The notes: generated from the letters alone by a model not told the origin. Shown: positions 48,016 to 60,330, numbered from the stretch's first letter. The stretch is 64,000 nucleotides of DNA from Albifimbria verrucaria (GCA_020081605.1 JAHREC010000018.1:3596001-3660000); one strand, 5' to 3'. Numbers and translations are program-made.

Positions 48016-49797
48016 ATGAAGCTGTTGAATACCAAATCACGATGCCTTGAATTCTTTCCAGGGCCGCATTTACCAAGCTATGCTATTCTTTCGCACACGT
48101 GGGCTGAGGAGGAAGTCACCTTTGAGCATCTCGATCGTGACAAAGATGTATCAGGCTTGAAGGGGTGGGAAAAGATATGTAGTTGCTGTGACGTTGCTAC
48201 GTCGCTGGGCTTCTCATATGTCTGGATCGACACCTGCTGCATCGATAAGGCCAGCAGCGCCGAGCTCTCGGAAGCAATCAACAGCATGTACCGCTGGTAT
48301 GAAGGCTCAGACGTCTGCATCGCACACTTGGCCGACGTCTCTTCGTCTGAAAATCCCACACAATCCGAGGTACTTATAGGAGACAGCAGATGGTTTACGA
48401 GAGGTTGGACCCTGCAGGAGCTGATTGCTCCCTCAACCATGATATTCTTTACGAGCGACTGGGTCCGTATCGGTACGAGAGGTTCACTTAGCGGTGTCAT
48501 CAGGGATATTACAGGAATTCCCGAGGACTTGCTCGACGTGAAACATGATTCATCTGCCTCCCAACAAAGTCGGTTGGCAGAGCTGTCGGTGGGCGAGAAG
48601 ATGCGGTGGGCAGCCACTCGGGAGACGACGCGCCCGGAAGACATTGCTTACTGTATGCTGGGTATCTTCAACATCAACATGCCACTACTATATGGAGAGG
48701 GCCGTGTGAAAGCCTTTAGGCGTCTTCAAGAGGAAATCATCAAGTCAATTGATGACGAAACCATCTTCGCCTGGAGTGCGGCCCCAACTGCAACCGTGAA
48801 TAAGGAATCACACTCTTGTGGACTGCTAGCAGAAGACCCCAGTGCTTTTGGAAACTACGGAGACTTGATTCCGCGCCGGTCACAATACCTTGTGAGGCGT
48901 TCGAACCTTGGATCTATCATGTCCAATCGCGGCCTGCATATTGAGCTTGGCCTTACACCGTTTCCTGGAGATAAGTCTGGGACCATCTTCCTTGGGTTCC
49001 TCGATTGTGATTTGGGCAGGGGTGCCGTTCACTCGGGAGCCAACCTAAACGTTGCGGTTCTTCTGCAGAAGGTTTCATGGCACAACGAGACGGAATTTGT
49101 CAGGGTTCGTCCGGATGTTCTAGTCCTCGGCATGATGAACCACATTCTGCTGCCCGATGAGGTAGCGGCTATGCCTGCTGGCGACGAGCAAAAGGTCAGG
49201 CACGTGGTGCTGGCAGAGGCGGTACCTCGCCAGGTTTTCATACCGTATGGGCTTCCTGTGAGCCGCTCGCCGAAAGGGTTTCTATTCAAGCCATATGTGT
49301 ATGGCGTGAAGAATTCTGTGCCCTACAAGGTAGAGGTTCTGTCCAAGACCGCGAGCTGGCATCGCTGGGTAGATAACCCCAACCCTGAAGCACATGACAA
49401 TCTGGAAATAAATTTCGACCTTCTCCCAAAGAACGGCCAAGGAAGCTTGTCATGGGTAACGGCGGTTGGAGGGCTGGTGTTGAGATTCAGCCGTCCGAAT
49501 GCCAAGCGAAGCTATGATGTGCGGCTTGCTGTAGGCATCGACCCTCCTCCAGAGAACCCATTTGGTGTTCCAAACCTGCACGTGGCTCCTTGGTGCGCTC
49601 TGCGGCTCCACGACGACACGAATGCAAGTTCTGAGCTCTTCGAAGCAGCAGACAAGGATGCAAGGCCGACGTACATTGACATGTGGGACCGGATACAGAT
49701 TTCTTTCGACCTCGAAGGTCGATACTCTCGCCTCTACTACCAAATCAAGCTCGAAGTCAGAGGCGTGAAGACGATAGTAGGCTTTGGAAGTAGGTGA
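48016..49797 (+). CDS. HET-domain (heterokaryon incompatibility) protein
   Basis: HET-domain proteins trigger cell death after fusion of genetically different hyphae, or act in related recognition. The 593-residue product is a single exon with no frame break. The HET domain fills the first 170 residues: YAILSHTWAEEEVTFEHL (22-39), GFSYVWIDTCCID (65-77), AINSMYRWYEGSDVCIAHL and SRWFTRGWTLQELIAPS (124-140). ARREN-like RWAATRETTRPEDIAYCMLGI and MPLLYGEG, also typical of these proteins, follow. The C-terminal 300 residues have no STAND, WD40 or ankyrin motifs that I can see and may be a divergent effector or sensing part. The start MKLLNTKSRCLEFF is the usual HET-family start. Confidence 0.93.
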   Translation: MKLLNTKSRCLEFFPGPHLPSYAILSHTWAEEEVTFEHLDRDKDVSGLKGWEKICSCCDVATSLGFSYVWIDTCCIDKASSAELSEAINSMYRWYEGSDVCIAHLADVSSSENPTQSEVLIGDSRWFTRGWTLQELIAPSTMIFFTSDWVRIGTRGSLSGVIRDITGIPEDLLDVKHDSSASQQSRLAELSVGEKMRWAATRETTRPEDIAYCMLGIFNINMPLLYGEGRVKAFRRLQEEIIKSIDDETIFAWSAAPTATVNKESHSCGLLAEDPSAFGNYGDLIPRRSQYLVRRSNLGSIMSNRGLHIELGLTPFPGDKSGTIFLGFLDCDLGRGAVHSGANLNVAVLLQKVSWHNETEFVRVRPDVLVLGMMNHILLPDEVAAMPAGDEQKVRHVVLAEAVPRQVFIPYGLPVSRSPKGFLFKPYVYGVKNSVPYKVEVLSKTASWHRWVDNPNPEAHDNLEINFDLLPKNGQGSLSWVTAVGGLVLRFSRPNAKRSYDVRLAVGIDPPPENPFGVPNLHVAPWCALRLHDDTNASSELFEAADKDARPTYIDMWDRIQISFDLEGRYSRLYYQIKLEVRGVKTIVGFGSR

Positions 49798-50120
49798 GAG
49801 TTCATTGCTTCAGCGAGGGATTGTTATACTCCAAAGCGTGCCTTCTGGCCAAACCAAGGAGCATTGCTTGGCCCGCTAGAAGCCGTTGCATTACCCAGTC
49901 TTAGGAATTTTATTGACTCCAATTGATGACTCGGCAGAGGTTATCTATTTGTCCAGCTCGATCTATGCTATTCTAAAGACTTTTTCGGATATCAATTCTT
50001 TCCCTAAGGCATCAGCTCAATCCATGTACCGGTTGTCACGGTTATCACAGTGCAGCAGCATAGCGCGTCGGGTTGTAATGTATACGCCTTAATAAACTCC
50101 GAAACAAACCGGTGGAGAAT
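49798..50120. other. Convergent intergenic region, no gene seen
   Basis: 323 bp between the HET and DUF4291 stop codons, presumably both 3' UTRs. Confidence 0.6.
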
Positions 50121-50764
50121 TTATTGGCGGTCGTCCATCCGTAACTTCTCTCGAATACTCTGCGGGACAGGAAAAGGCCGCTCTACAGGCACCAAGCCAA
50201 GTTTCAGGAGCTCTTCGCCTGCAATATCTGGCTGTTCATCCAGCAGCTTCTTCAGACGTCTAGCGCGATCTGTGACATCTTCAATCTGTTGGATCCATTC
50301 GGTGACCCAGGTCTCGCTCAGGCCGCCTGGTATTCCTATCTGTATACTTCGATAGGGAGCACGCCGAGCTTCACTGTGCGCTCTGGATCCCATTGGACTC
50401 TGACTTCGGTTGACCTTTCACGGCGAGGCTTCTGTTCGGCTGAAGAGCTATCATTAGGAGTTGCCGGTACATGCGTTGAGAGCACGCCTCGTTCAAGGAG
50501 CCCGTTAAAGTGTTCGTGCTTCATCTTTAGTGCGAGGATGCGGCACTGGCGTGGGTCCTTGTAGGAGTAGCCGCTCCGGTACATCATCCAGGCCCAGCTC
50601 GGCTTGACCCATGTCATCCGGCCCAATTTGAAATGGGGAGAAGAGTTGAGCTTCTGGTTGGCCACCGCGGACTCTGCGATGGTTGCGCTGTATGCTTGAT
50701 AGACAGTGATGTAGTCGTCGTCGTAATCGGCACGGATCTCACGATAGGGTGTATTTGATGACAT
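50121..50764 (-). CDS. DUF4291 family protein
   Basis: Function unknown. The 214-residue product matches the DUF4291 pattern: YREIRADYDDDYITVYQAYS near the N terminus, then FKLGRMTWVKPSWAWMMYRS and QCRILALKMKHEHFN, then WDPERTVKLG and a C-terminal helical part (EWIQQIEDVTDRARRLKKLL). DUF4291 occurs in bacteria and fungi; that knowledge is from the family, not from this sequence. The start at 50764 (MSSNTPYREIRADYDDD) fits the usual family start; a longer frame upstream is less likely. One frame break, a lost base near 50355, joins LGVL to PYRSIQIGIPG. It converges with the HET gene. Confidence 0.85.
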
Positions 50765-52066
50765 TTTGAAACGTGGTGAAAATGACTTATAGATGATCCG
50801 AGAGAGACTTGGATAGAACAATACATTCCTCAGGCATATGATTATTTAAGATGAATGTGCCGTGATGGTGTACGGTGTTGCAAATCTATATAAATCTTTA
50901 CGCTCGGCATGACTCTTGTTCTGCATGAGTCTTACCGGGGTGGCTGAGGCTGCTTAAGTAGGGCAAAGACATGCAATAGTGGAACTACAAAGCATGGCCG
51001 TTTCGCTAGACTGCGTATACAACTTGAGATTTATTGACGACCTGCAAAGGCCTGGGTTCTTGTTCCTACTGTAGTTGTCAGTCCCAGTAACTACCTAGTA
51101 CCTATATACCTACCTGCCTGTGTGGCCCAAAGCAAGTGGAGCAAGTTGTAAGGTCGGAGCACAAGAACTTGGCTGTGGGCTGGCCCGGCCAAGCCAACAA
51201 AGTGGGCAACTTATGACGCGTTGGTCAAGCACAAAACGGCCAGGCTGTAACCTTATGGAGCGTTGCCAAGATGCATCTCCTCAGCTGTTTTACGTTTACG
51301 TTTGTGCTTGGTCACCGGGCAGTCTCATCTGTAAGTGGGCTGCTCTGCTACGCTAAGGGAAGGGACTCGTGATCTTACCGTCCGTTGGTTGCATGTACCT
51401 CTTTTCCCTGCAGGCGAGGTCGGCCGCGGCACAGGTACTCCAGATAGGGGACCTGTAATGCGGGGAGCCGCACTAGCACTACCAGGGCAGCCCTGCAGTC
51501 CACAGCCTGCTAGGGCGGCAACTTGCACCTCAACAACTCTACCCCAAGCAGGTGTCCTAAAGTGCCCCTTCCCTACCGTGCCTACTAGGTACCTTTGGTA
51601 CCCGCTGTACGTTGGTTTGGGTCCCTGTGGTTTCGGACTAGTCTAGGTGGGTAGGTACCTACCTTGCCTACTGTACCTTACCTTACCTCACCTTGCCTTG
51701 CCTTACCTCACCTTTCCCTCTCAGGTTCTCTCGCCAACACTTCGTTCGGCTGCTGCTGCTGTCAGGCGCATTGACAACCGACCTTCTCCAACCCTCCCCA
51801 GCGCAGACTAAAACGGCTCTGCTGATATTTTGAAACGTGCGTTCCTCTGCTGGACCAACTTTGGGGCGGATGCACTCCTACAGCTTCTTCCTTTCTTCCC
51901 CATCCTCACAGGCCAGGTCACCTTCCATCCCGACGATCCACGTCCATGGTGAGCTGCTGCCATACCTGAAGCTCAACGAGCACAACCCACCTTTGTCACA
52001 CCAGCCCGACCACGCCCCCGACCGCACGCCTACTCCTTGGTCTGACTCCGGTTACACTGGCTTTGG
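50765..52066. other. Divergent promoter region with TACC repeats
   Basis: 1.3 kb between the DUF4291 and VPS9 starts. No gene is visible. It holds dispersed GGTACC/TACC sequence (see 51643-51718) and a pyrimidine-rich leader to VPS9 from about 51700. Confidence 0.6.
51643..51718. repeat. TACC/CCTTGCCTTA repeat with a 14-bp palindrome
   Basis: A perfect palindrome GGTAGGTACCTACC at 51650-51663 is followed by repeated CCTTA, CCTCA and CCTTG units. Low-complexity sequence upstream of the VPS9-CUE gene. Confidence 0.7.
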
Positions 52067-54666
52067 ATGTCTCCCCAAAACCAACCGTCCGACCCGCCCA
52101 GCCAGCCCAGCGGCGATGATGGCTCGCTCTCCAAGACACATGTCGATGTGACGACGCTCGACGACCCCTCGGTGGGGGTGGCGCATGTCAACATGGCCGA
52201 GCCTGAGCCTGGCCACCAGGCTTCCACGGCACCGGCTACCGACCACGATCCGAAGGACGCTGCTCCCGTGGAAGCGGCTGCATCAGCCGACCAGCCTTTG
52301 TCCGATTCTCAAATCGGTCAGCCGCCGCCCGTCTCCGCAAAGGCCAAGGAGAAGCAACCCCAGAAGTTGACCATTGCTACGGGCGAAGACATGTCATCTT
52401 CCACAACAACCTTGAAGCCCCTCGACCTACAACCGCAATACCTCAGCCCTGAGTCCTCCGGCTACGTCGACCCTACGCCGCCGACGCCGAGAAACTCCCA
52501 GCCTCCGTCCCGAAGCCCCTCGAATGCCCGATCGCAATACTCAGACGATCACTCGCCCTCGAGGGGACACCGAAGATGAGGACAAGCGATACACAAGCGA
52601 AGATGATCAAGATCGAGGCTCGCGGTCCGAGATTCAGAGCATCATGGAGCAGTTCAGCGAGTCCGGTGGTGGCCCCGGCGCCGAAGAGGTCATGAGCCCG
52701 AGACTCGAAATAGCGTCGCCTATGCTGAGTAGCCCTATTCAACATCCGCCTCGACGTTCGAGCCTTGAGCCTCTGTCGGCAGCTCTGGCCGGCCAACTGC
52801 AGGACTTCCAGAACCTCCACATGTCCCCGCCTTCGCCCGTCAGTGTTCGGTCCAAGGATAAGTTATTGGAAGACCAGGGACCACCTGTTCCTCCCAAAGA
52901 CAGTGCGCTAGGCAACAAGCTGCAAGACGACCATGCCTCGACTATTACGTCTCCAGTGTCACCGTCCGTTCAGATTCATCGACCACCTCCCTGAACCTGA
53001 ACCGGAGCCTGCCTTGCCTTTTGATTTCCACAGATTTCTTGAACAGCTGCGCAACAAGAAGGCCGACCCTGTCGCAAGATATTTGAAGTCGTTCCTCTCA
53101 GAGTTCGGTAAACGTCAGTGGATGGTTCACGAACAGGTCAAGATCATCAGCGATTTCCTAGCCTTTATCGCCAATAAGATGGCCCAATGTGAGGTTTGGA
53201 GGGATGTCTCTGATGCAGAGTTCGATAACGCACGCGAAGGCATGGAGAAGCTTGTGATGAATAGATTATACAGCCAGACATTCTCTCCCGCCATCCCTCC
53301 GCCTAAACCGATCCCTGGCGCCAAATCCAAAAGGAAAGTGGCAGACGCTTTATTGGGCCCTGGCAGGCGCGGGCAGCACCAAGAAGATGTAGAGCGTGAT
53401 GATATTGTAGCGCAAAGATCAACATCTACGGATGGGTAAGGGAGGAACATTTGGATATCCCACCTGTAGGCGATAGTGGCCGGCGGTTTCTAAAGCTGGC
53501 CCAACAAGGTTCGTCTCTATCATGACCTTCTTTACATGCTTTACTAATGCGTATACTCTCACAGAGCTTTTGAAGATCAAGTCTTACAGAGCGCCGCGGG
53601 ATAAGATCATCTGCGTCCTGAATTGTTGCAAAGTTATCTTTGGTGAGTTGTAATCGTAGCGTCTTCTCTTTCGTTGCATCACATTAACCACTAAGGGCAG
53701 GTCTTCTTAAACACAACAAATCCGACTCATCGGCAGACTCCTTTATGCCTTTACTCATTTATGTAGTGCTGCAGTCGAACCCTGAACACCTTGTCTCTAA
53801 TGTTCAGTACATTTTGCGATTCCGCAATCAAGAGAAGCTCGGCGGTGAAGCTGGATATTACCTATCCTCTCTGGTATGGTCATACCCCTCATCTTGCATT
53901 CGATATCCTGGCTAATATGTGATAGATGGGCGCCATTCAATTCATCGAGAACATGGATCGTACTACATTAACAATTACGGACGATGAGTTTGAGAAAAAT
54001 GTGGAGGCTGCCGTTTCCGCAATAGCTGAGAAGCACCAAGCTATGTCGCCTAAGACCTTGCAACAGCCCGTCTTCAACGAGAAGTCATCCCTACATCCAG
54101 GCGAAGGCTCTGCCCGGCCATCCATGGACGAGACTGATTCGCCTAATACACCGCGCCGGTCGAATGACAGCTACAATGAGGATGGTGCTGCCATCGCCGG
54201 CCTACTGAGGACGTTCCAGAAACCGTTGTCCACTATTGGCCGCATGTTCTCTGACGACAACGGAGCATCTTCTGCTGCTTCAAGTAACGCATCTCGCCCT
54301 GCTGCCGAGCAGCCACCCCTCGTCCATCTACCGAAGAGCACGGCGTGCGAGATAGCGCCCGGAGGCCTTCATCCCGGCATAACTTATCTGCCCAGGAAGC
54401 AGCAGCCCGACAGGCAAGCGCCGAGGCTGCGGAGGCTGAGCGCCTGCATCGAGCCGAGCATGCTAACATCGTGGAGACGTTAGCAGGCATGTTTCCTGAT
54501 CTTGACAAAGATATCATTAGCGACGTGGTTTATCAGAAGGAAGGAAGGTCAGTTTATTTCCCACGCGTCCCTTTGCTTATCACGGTGCTCGAGTGAATCG
54601 AATGCTGACTTTGACGTGATTAGGGTTGGGTTGGCCGTCGACGCCTGTCTTGCATTATCTACGTAG
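52067..54666 (+). CDS. vps9: VPS9-CUE guanine nucleotide exchange factor for Rab5/Vps21
   Basis: Activates Rab5-type GTPases on early endosomes and binds ubiquitin. About 785 residues: a long Pro/Ser-rich N terminus; a helical bundle (FHRFLEQLRNKKADPVARYL, HEQVKIISDFLAFIANKMAQ); the VPS9 domain (INIYGWVREEHLDIPPVGDS, KSYRAPRDKIICVLNCCKVI, SADSFMPLLIYVVLQSNPEH, GEAGYYLSSLMGAIQFI) with the catalytic Asp finger in SADSF and Tyr in AGYYLSS; and a C-terminal CUE domain (VETLAGMFPDLDKDIISDVV, KEGRVGLAVDACLAL). Introns: 53509-53564, 53643-53700, 53874-53925 and 54548-54623. Four frame breaks: near 52563 and 52990 one extra base each, near 53414 and 54313 one lost base each. They sum to a multiple of three. 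The start at 52067 is the first ATG in the right frame after the pyrimidine leader. Confidence 0.92.
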
Positions 54667-55106
54667 CGTTTATAGAGCGAAGAATAATGTGCATGAAACT
54701 TTATATACCACATGTTTACTCACCATCTCGCATCTACACCTGTCCTTGGGATTCATGAGTATCAAGCATATATAGTCTGAAGCTAGCATTAACCCCTATT
54801 TGATGAGACGTTCGCCACGTCACGCTACTTTCCCGCAGTGATGTATGTCACGAAAACGATATGGATATGTAGATATCATATGGGTATTGTATTCTTCATT
54901 GGTCTTCTACATCTAAACCCTCCGTCTTATTTGGTGATGTTTAACCTATCGCCAACCATGTACAGATTTTGCTATGTACATTTCCTAACCGCCACCACTG
55001 AACTCCACGATTAACTGACTAGTAAGAAAAAGGGAATGGGATGGCAACCCGAGACTCGATAAGGAGTGTGTGGCCTTGTGAAAGGCGTTTTGATTTTGTT
55101 GTTTTT
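54667..55106. other. Convergent intergenic region, no gene seen
   Basis: 440 bp, AT-rich, between the VPS9 and FLC stops. It holds the two 3' UTRs. Confidence 0.6.
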
Positions 55107-57392
55107 TCAGTCCTCAGCCAAGCTAGAACCCTCGGTACCCTTCGTCACCGTACCTGTAGCCTTGGTTCGGTTGTGAATATTGTCCTCCCTGTCCGAAGGG
55201 GCTGCAGTGTTAATCAAGCGTTGGTTCACATCGTTGGACGTTGTTGGCGTCAGCGGCCTATACATGGGTCCGCCAGATGGAGCCATGGGCGGCTGCAGAC
55301 CATCCTCGACGGCATAAGGGTCCCGTGGAGAAAGGTAGCCAGAGCTCTTCTCCGTGTTGATCTTGGGGATGGAGAGCGCTGTCCGGCTCTGGCCCGAGCC
55401 CGGACGATCCAGGAGCAACGAGTTCCTGGCGTCCAAGGGCGTCAAGGTATCACGGTTAAGCTTTTCTGTATAATTGTCAGTCAATCAGTACATACTGATC
55501 ACTATGGGAGAGGGACTTACCAAGCTCCTTTCTGCGCTTGCGGTGCGGGTTCTCCTTGCAACAAGCGTTGATGGCGTTCCACGCAATCAAGATCGCCAAG
55601 ACACCAGTCAGAGTTGACTGAACAACGATCAGAGCAACGCCGGTAACAGTCTGCGTAGTCTGGCGGATTCCGAACTCTTCGACAAAGACTAAAATGCAGA
55701 CAACCGAGAGCACACGGACAACCTGGATGACGATGTTGATGATGTTACCAGAGCGGCGTTCATAGGGACGACTCCATAGTAGCAGAACCAGCATGAGACC
55801 TTCAATAGCGATCATGGCGATGGTCTGTGACATGCCATGGCCGTCACCCACAGCGAGGGCAACACCCTTGACGAACATGTATACAATGGTGGGGACGAAA
55901 AGCCACCAGTAGCTCTTGCGGTAAGCATCGTAGAAGAGGGAATACTTGGTCCACAAGGACTTGTCATCATAAAGGGCGCTAGCATCGCCATCTTGGTTCT
56001 TGAGCTTACGAGCTGTTATCCAGATTTTCCAGGAGAAGAAGATCAGAATAGCTGTGAAGATGCCGAGTGTCGCACCAGCGAGTGCTTTGGCGGCCCAAGA
56101 GTCACCGCGGACGAACTGGAAAATGCAGTAAAGGACCCAGATGCCGTAGAGTAGCAGAATGAGAGACGTGATGGTTCGTGCAATGGTTCCCCAGTAATGC
56201 TTGCGGAAACCCTTCAGAGGCTCGGGAAGCTGCCCCAGAGCGCCCAGAGTTCGAGAACGACCTTGACAAGGAGAATACCGACGATGATGACTCCGATAAC
56301 AATAGCAACAACGAGGAGAATCGTCATGAAGACGTTTGTGTCAGGAACTGCAAGCTGCTCGACATAGGCCTGGATACCGGAGACAACCTGCTTGACATCG
56401 GAGAACTGGTCCGGCTTGTCGCCTTCACCATCACCCACAGAAACGTCCACCTGGCGGGCGAGAACTTCAGCGAATACGCCGAGGAGCGCTTGATTTTGGC
56501 AGAATGGTCCTCCGGCTTGCTGGTTGAACCGTCAGAAAAAGACAAGGGTGGCATTCTTAAGGAACCCGACACTGCTGGTGGTAAGATTGCCTCCGGTTCG
56601 TGACCGGAAGTCATCGATGCTCTCCTGGAGTTGGGTCCAGGGAATAATACCAGTCGAGAAGCCAAAGTTCTTGGTAAAGCTGCGGTAAACGGGTGGGTAG
56701 TTAACAGACAGCATGCCGTTCATGGCAATACCCTGGAACCATCCGATGACCTCTGTGAAGCCGGGGCTCGTGGTTCCAACTCCTCCAACGCCGCCTCCAG
56801 CCAGGGCGGCGCTGGCGGCCGAAACTGCAGACAGGACCAAGGCGGCACCAGCGATGCCGGCAGCAACGTATGGGATTGCCGGGACATTGACCGTCTTTCC
56901 GTTGCTGACCTGTGACTGAATACAAGCGACTTCTTGGCCGTCGTCTTCTGAGACCAGCTTGAGCGTAGCCATAGCTGCAATGTCAGGAATTTGAAAGGCG
57001 ATCGATGGGACCATGCTGGCATACTGCTCGGGAATCTCCAGCTTGCCGGAGGCTGCAAAGTTGCCTTTGGGAACAGGGCACAGGCGGTCAACAAAGGTGG
57101 TTGCGTTGCAAGGGTTGAACGAGTTGGAGTAGATGTCGTTGCCGTAGGCCTTGACCTCGAGGACTGCCGTGACATTCTGCTCCTTTCCACTGGCACCGGC
57201 AACATCGAAAACAATGGTCTTGTTGCTGTTGTTGTACCTGAGGTCGATCTTTTCCACCTTGATGTTTGCGTTGTCCTTGCACACGGTAAAGCCACTGGTC
57301 TGGAGGACGTCGTCGCCGAGAACACCAGTTGCCAAGACAGCAATGGCAGTCGCCAGTCTCAAGACGCTCCACGTCGAGCGGAAGCGAGCCAT
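55107..57392 (-). CDS. FLC/TRP-like membrane protein (flavin carrier family)
   Basis: Fungal Flc proteins are multipass membrane proteins of ER/Golgi and cell surface, linked to FAD transport, calcium and cell-wall maintenance. The 743-residue product has a signal peptide (STWSVLRLATAIAVLATGVLG), an ML-like lumenal domain (CKDNANIKVEKIDLRYNNSN, CNATTFVDRLCPVPKGNF), then TRP-family membrane helices (VFMTILLVVAIVIGVIIVGI, YWGTIARTITSLILLLYGIW, SYWWLFVPTIVYMFVKGVAL, VVRVLSVVCILVFVEEFGI, LTGVLAILIAWNAINACCKE) and a cytosolic Ser/Pro-rich tail. Intron 55466-55520. Three frame breaks: near 56536 an extra T in the coding-strand T run, near 56487 and 56225 a lost base each. The start is ATG 57392; an upstream in-frame ATG would precede the signal peptide. 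High confidence in the family; substrate not determined. Confidence 0.9.
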
Positions 57393-58059
57393 TGCGTCTG
57401 AGTGACTCTTGGTCGTGCCTTTGAAAATAGAAAACCCGAATTTCAAATAGGTTGAATGAAAGTTGGCGTCGATATCGAAGCGCCAGAAAGCGATAGATCG
57501 TCGGTACCGAACGAGTGGGAGTGATGGCTGCGTCTGTTAAACGGGGTTGAGCGAGGCCGTTATGTCCATGCAACTAGCGCGCTTATATACAGAAAATGTA
57601 AGTGTATATATGTATAGTTCGAATTGAATGAGATGAAGGTTCGTTAACACCAAGACTAAGCCAGCAGGAGGCCAGACAACCACATGAGAGCCTCGCTGAA
57701 TATAGAAATCGGTATATGTGAATGAATGAACCAAGGCGCCACTGGGGCGGCTGAAGAGGAAGGCTGAGGTTGTAAGTAACCGCGTGAGGGCTGTCGTCGA
57801 TGTAGTGAATGGCGCGAGAAGAGTGGCTGAAGTAGGCGCGCTTGGCGGTCGGCTGTGCAGAGGATGCTGGCGGCCAGATAACGTTCAGGAGTCGACGATG
57901 CCTAAGATAGATAGAGAGAGATGGGTGGAAGTATGGCGCCACTTGGGCAGCTGAAGAAGATGGCCGAGGGTCAACCTGGAAAGAAAAGAAAGAGACAAGC
58001 TCTGAGGGGCGCGGAGGCCACGAGTGTAGAGCGGATGAAGCGAATCGAGCCTGTCGAGA

Positions 58060-58330
58060 CGAATAACGAGAGAGAGAGTGGAAGAGAGCGAGAGGATCGA
58101 AGGCTTCGAGGTGCAGTTGTGGTAGACTTGATCGAGGCCAGCTGGGTAGGAGCCCGCACCAGGGGGTCCGTTCGTGAAACAGATGAGTCGGAAGGACAGA
58201 AAAAGACCGACAAGGGGTGGCGGAAGAAGAGGGAAGAAGAAGAAGGAGAAGAAGAAAAGAAGGCGACGATGGACGCTGGGTCCAGAGACGATCCGTGGGA
58301 AGCGTTGGAGGAGGAGAAAGGAAAAAGAGA
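58060..58330. repeat. GA/GAA-rich low-complexity tract
   Basis: Degenerate AGAGAG and GAAGAAGAAGG runs on the + strand upstream of the minus-strand FLC gene. Confidence 0.65.
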
Positions 58331-59099
58331 AACGTGAATATGCATGCTTGGTTGGAGGGGACGTGCTCTCGGGTCTGACCTGACCCCTGGCACTGGCACT
58401 GGCACTTGCTGGTAGGTGCTGACTAGAAAGGTGCTGGTGGGTGCTTGTGCTGTGCAGCCAGCCTGTGCTGGTACAGCCCAGTACGTACTGGGGCCACCAC
58501 CACCACCACCACTAACACTAACAAGAAACCAATGCGCTACAGCGAGCCACAGCCCACCAATTCCCACCCTCCATGACGGCCCCTAAGACCTCCTGTCTGC
58601 CTGTGCCGCGTGCCCTCGCTGGACTTCTGCGACTCTGCTATACTGCATTGGGCGATGCCTCTTGCAGCGACTGGCTGACATCCGAAGTCAGCGCTTGTCT
58701 CGACAGCCAGTGAGCAAATTCCCCGGCTCAAAGTCAAACGGGCTAATGTCACCACAGCCGCCTCTGGTTGGCTACCAGCGCCCTCCCTTGGGTCCCTTTG
58801 GGTCCTCTTGGGGCCTCTTGGGGCTTTTGATCCCCCGCTGTCCCGCCCCCTTGCTAGCTTCTGCTTGGCCGTCAACATGAAACCGATCCAGCCAAGAAAG
58901 TCCAGATGACGACTGTTTGGCCAGACGTCGCCCTCGCCCTCCTCACAGCTCGTATCATCCATCCATCAACGCGCTTTCTTCTCTTTCCTCGACCATGCGT
59001 GCACATGCCACCACCTGCTTAAGGTTGGTGCCATCACCATCACCATCACGAGGACCAAGCCATGTCTCGTAAAAATAAGAATAAGACAACATTAAGGTA

Positions 59100-59157
59100 A
59101 AAGTAAAAGTTAAAAAGAAAAAGGGGAAAGAAAAGAAAAGAAAAGAAAAGGAAATAA
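59100..59157. repeat. AAAAG pentanucleotide microsatellite
   Basis: Four perfect GAAAA units within an A/G-rich run; a CATCAC trinucleotide run precedes it at about 59032-59049. Confidence 0.8.
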
Positions 59158-60330
59158 ACACAGTAACAACCAAAACCATGCCCATCCATCCATGCCTTGG
59201 TCCCCAGCACACATCATCTCGCTACCGAATCCAACCATCCGGGGTCTAAGCTGCCATCTCTCACATCTTGCTTGCTTTGCTTACATGCCACCGCCCACAT
59301 CATCTATCGTGCTTCAGCCTTGCAACGAGCCATACCGTATTCTCTCAATCAACTCTCCTCCCAGATCCTTACAATTAGCCACTTCAACCTCCCCATCCCT
59401 TTGCCCTATGCGGCATAACTTCCCGCCTTGCCTCACCACCACCTCGCTCCTCCATCCCGCATCGTGTGCTCCGGTATCACCAGCGCACGTAGCCAGCTCT
59501 CTGCAGGCTCCGGCCCAGGTCCAAGGAGCTCGGCTCATGCACGGCACTTGCAACCGCCTTTCACCACTCCCTCAGCTAAGCCATCTGGTCCTTGCGCCTG
59601 CACCCGCCAAGCTATCACCAGGCACGGCCCCTCCGATAATCCGACGCACAAGATGCCTCAGACATGGGCTTGACAGTAACAGCCCTCGCCCAACTCCTTC
59701 CCTCACCCTTGCCGCTGCCTCTACTGTTCTCGGGACACCCTGGCATCGGAATATTTTATAACAGGAGATTGCCCACAGTTACGCGTAGCATGATGCGCTG
59801 CGTTTCAACGTTCCTTTTGCTTTCTCTCTCTTCCTTCCATCACCGGGCTAGAATTTTCCATGACAGGGAACGGATATCCACCTCGTGAGTGCTTGGGCAA
59901 TGCGTCGCCAACGTGGATCACCAGGTGTGAAATCTGCAAGCCCGTTCAGCATCCACAACCTGCATGACATGACAGGCCAGGCCAGGCGCTGTGTCTCCTC
60001 AGACCATCAGTGTTGCCCACTCGTCACACGCCACCAGCTCATATCACGGGAAAGCGTCTTTGGCATCATCCTTCTGACATTTTTCTAACTGTTTAGATCC
60101 ACTGTCCATTGATTGCTTGTGGAATACACAATCTCATGTATCGCCCCTCCGACCAGCGCCTGAAACACGAAACACCTCCTTGATAACTGTGACCCGCCCC
60201 AATGGAAATTTCAGCTTCAAGATACAGACAAGGACTAGGAATGAACAAAAAGCAATGTATTGGTATATCGCAGTGCATCAGCCGAAACGAGAAAGACGTG
60301 TCAAGTTCCACAGGAAAGGAGACAAAGGAA

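Noticed and set aside
55041..57401. Plus-strand open frames opposite FLC
   Set aside because: Antisense to a well-supported membrane protein gene; their translations are not family-like.
59192..59761. 189-codon open frame
   Set aside because: Ser/Pro/Leu-rich composition, no motif and no splice-consistent extension; lies in gene-free pyrimidine-rich DNA.
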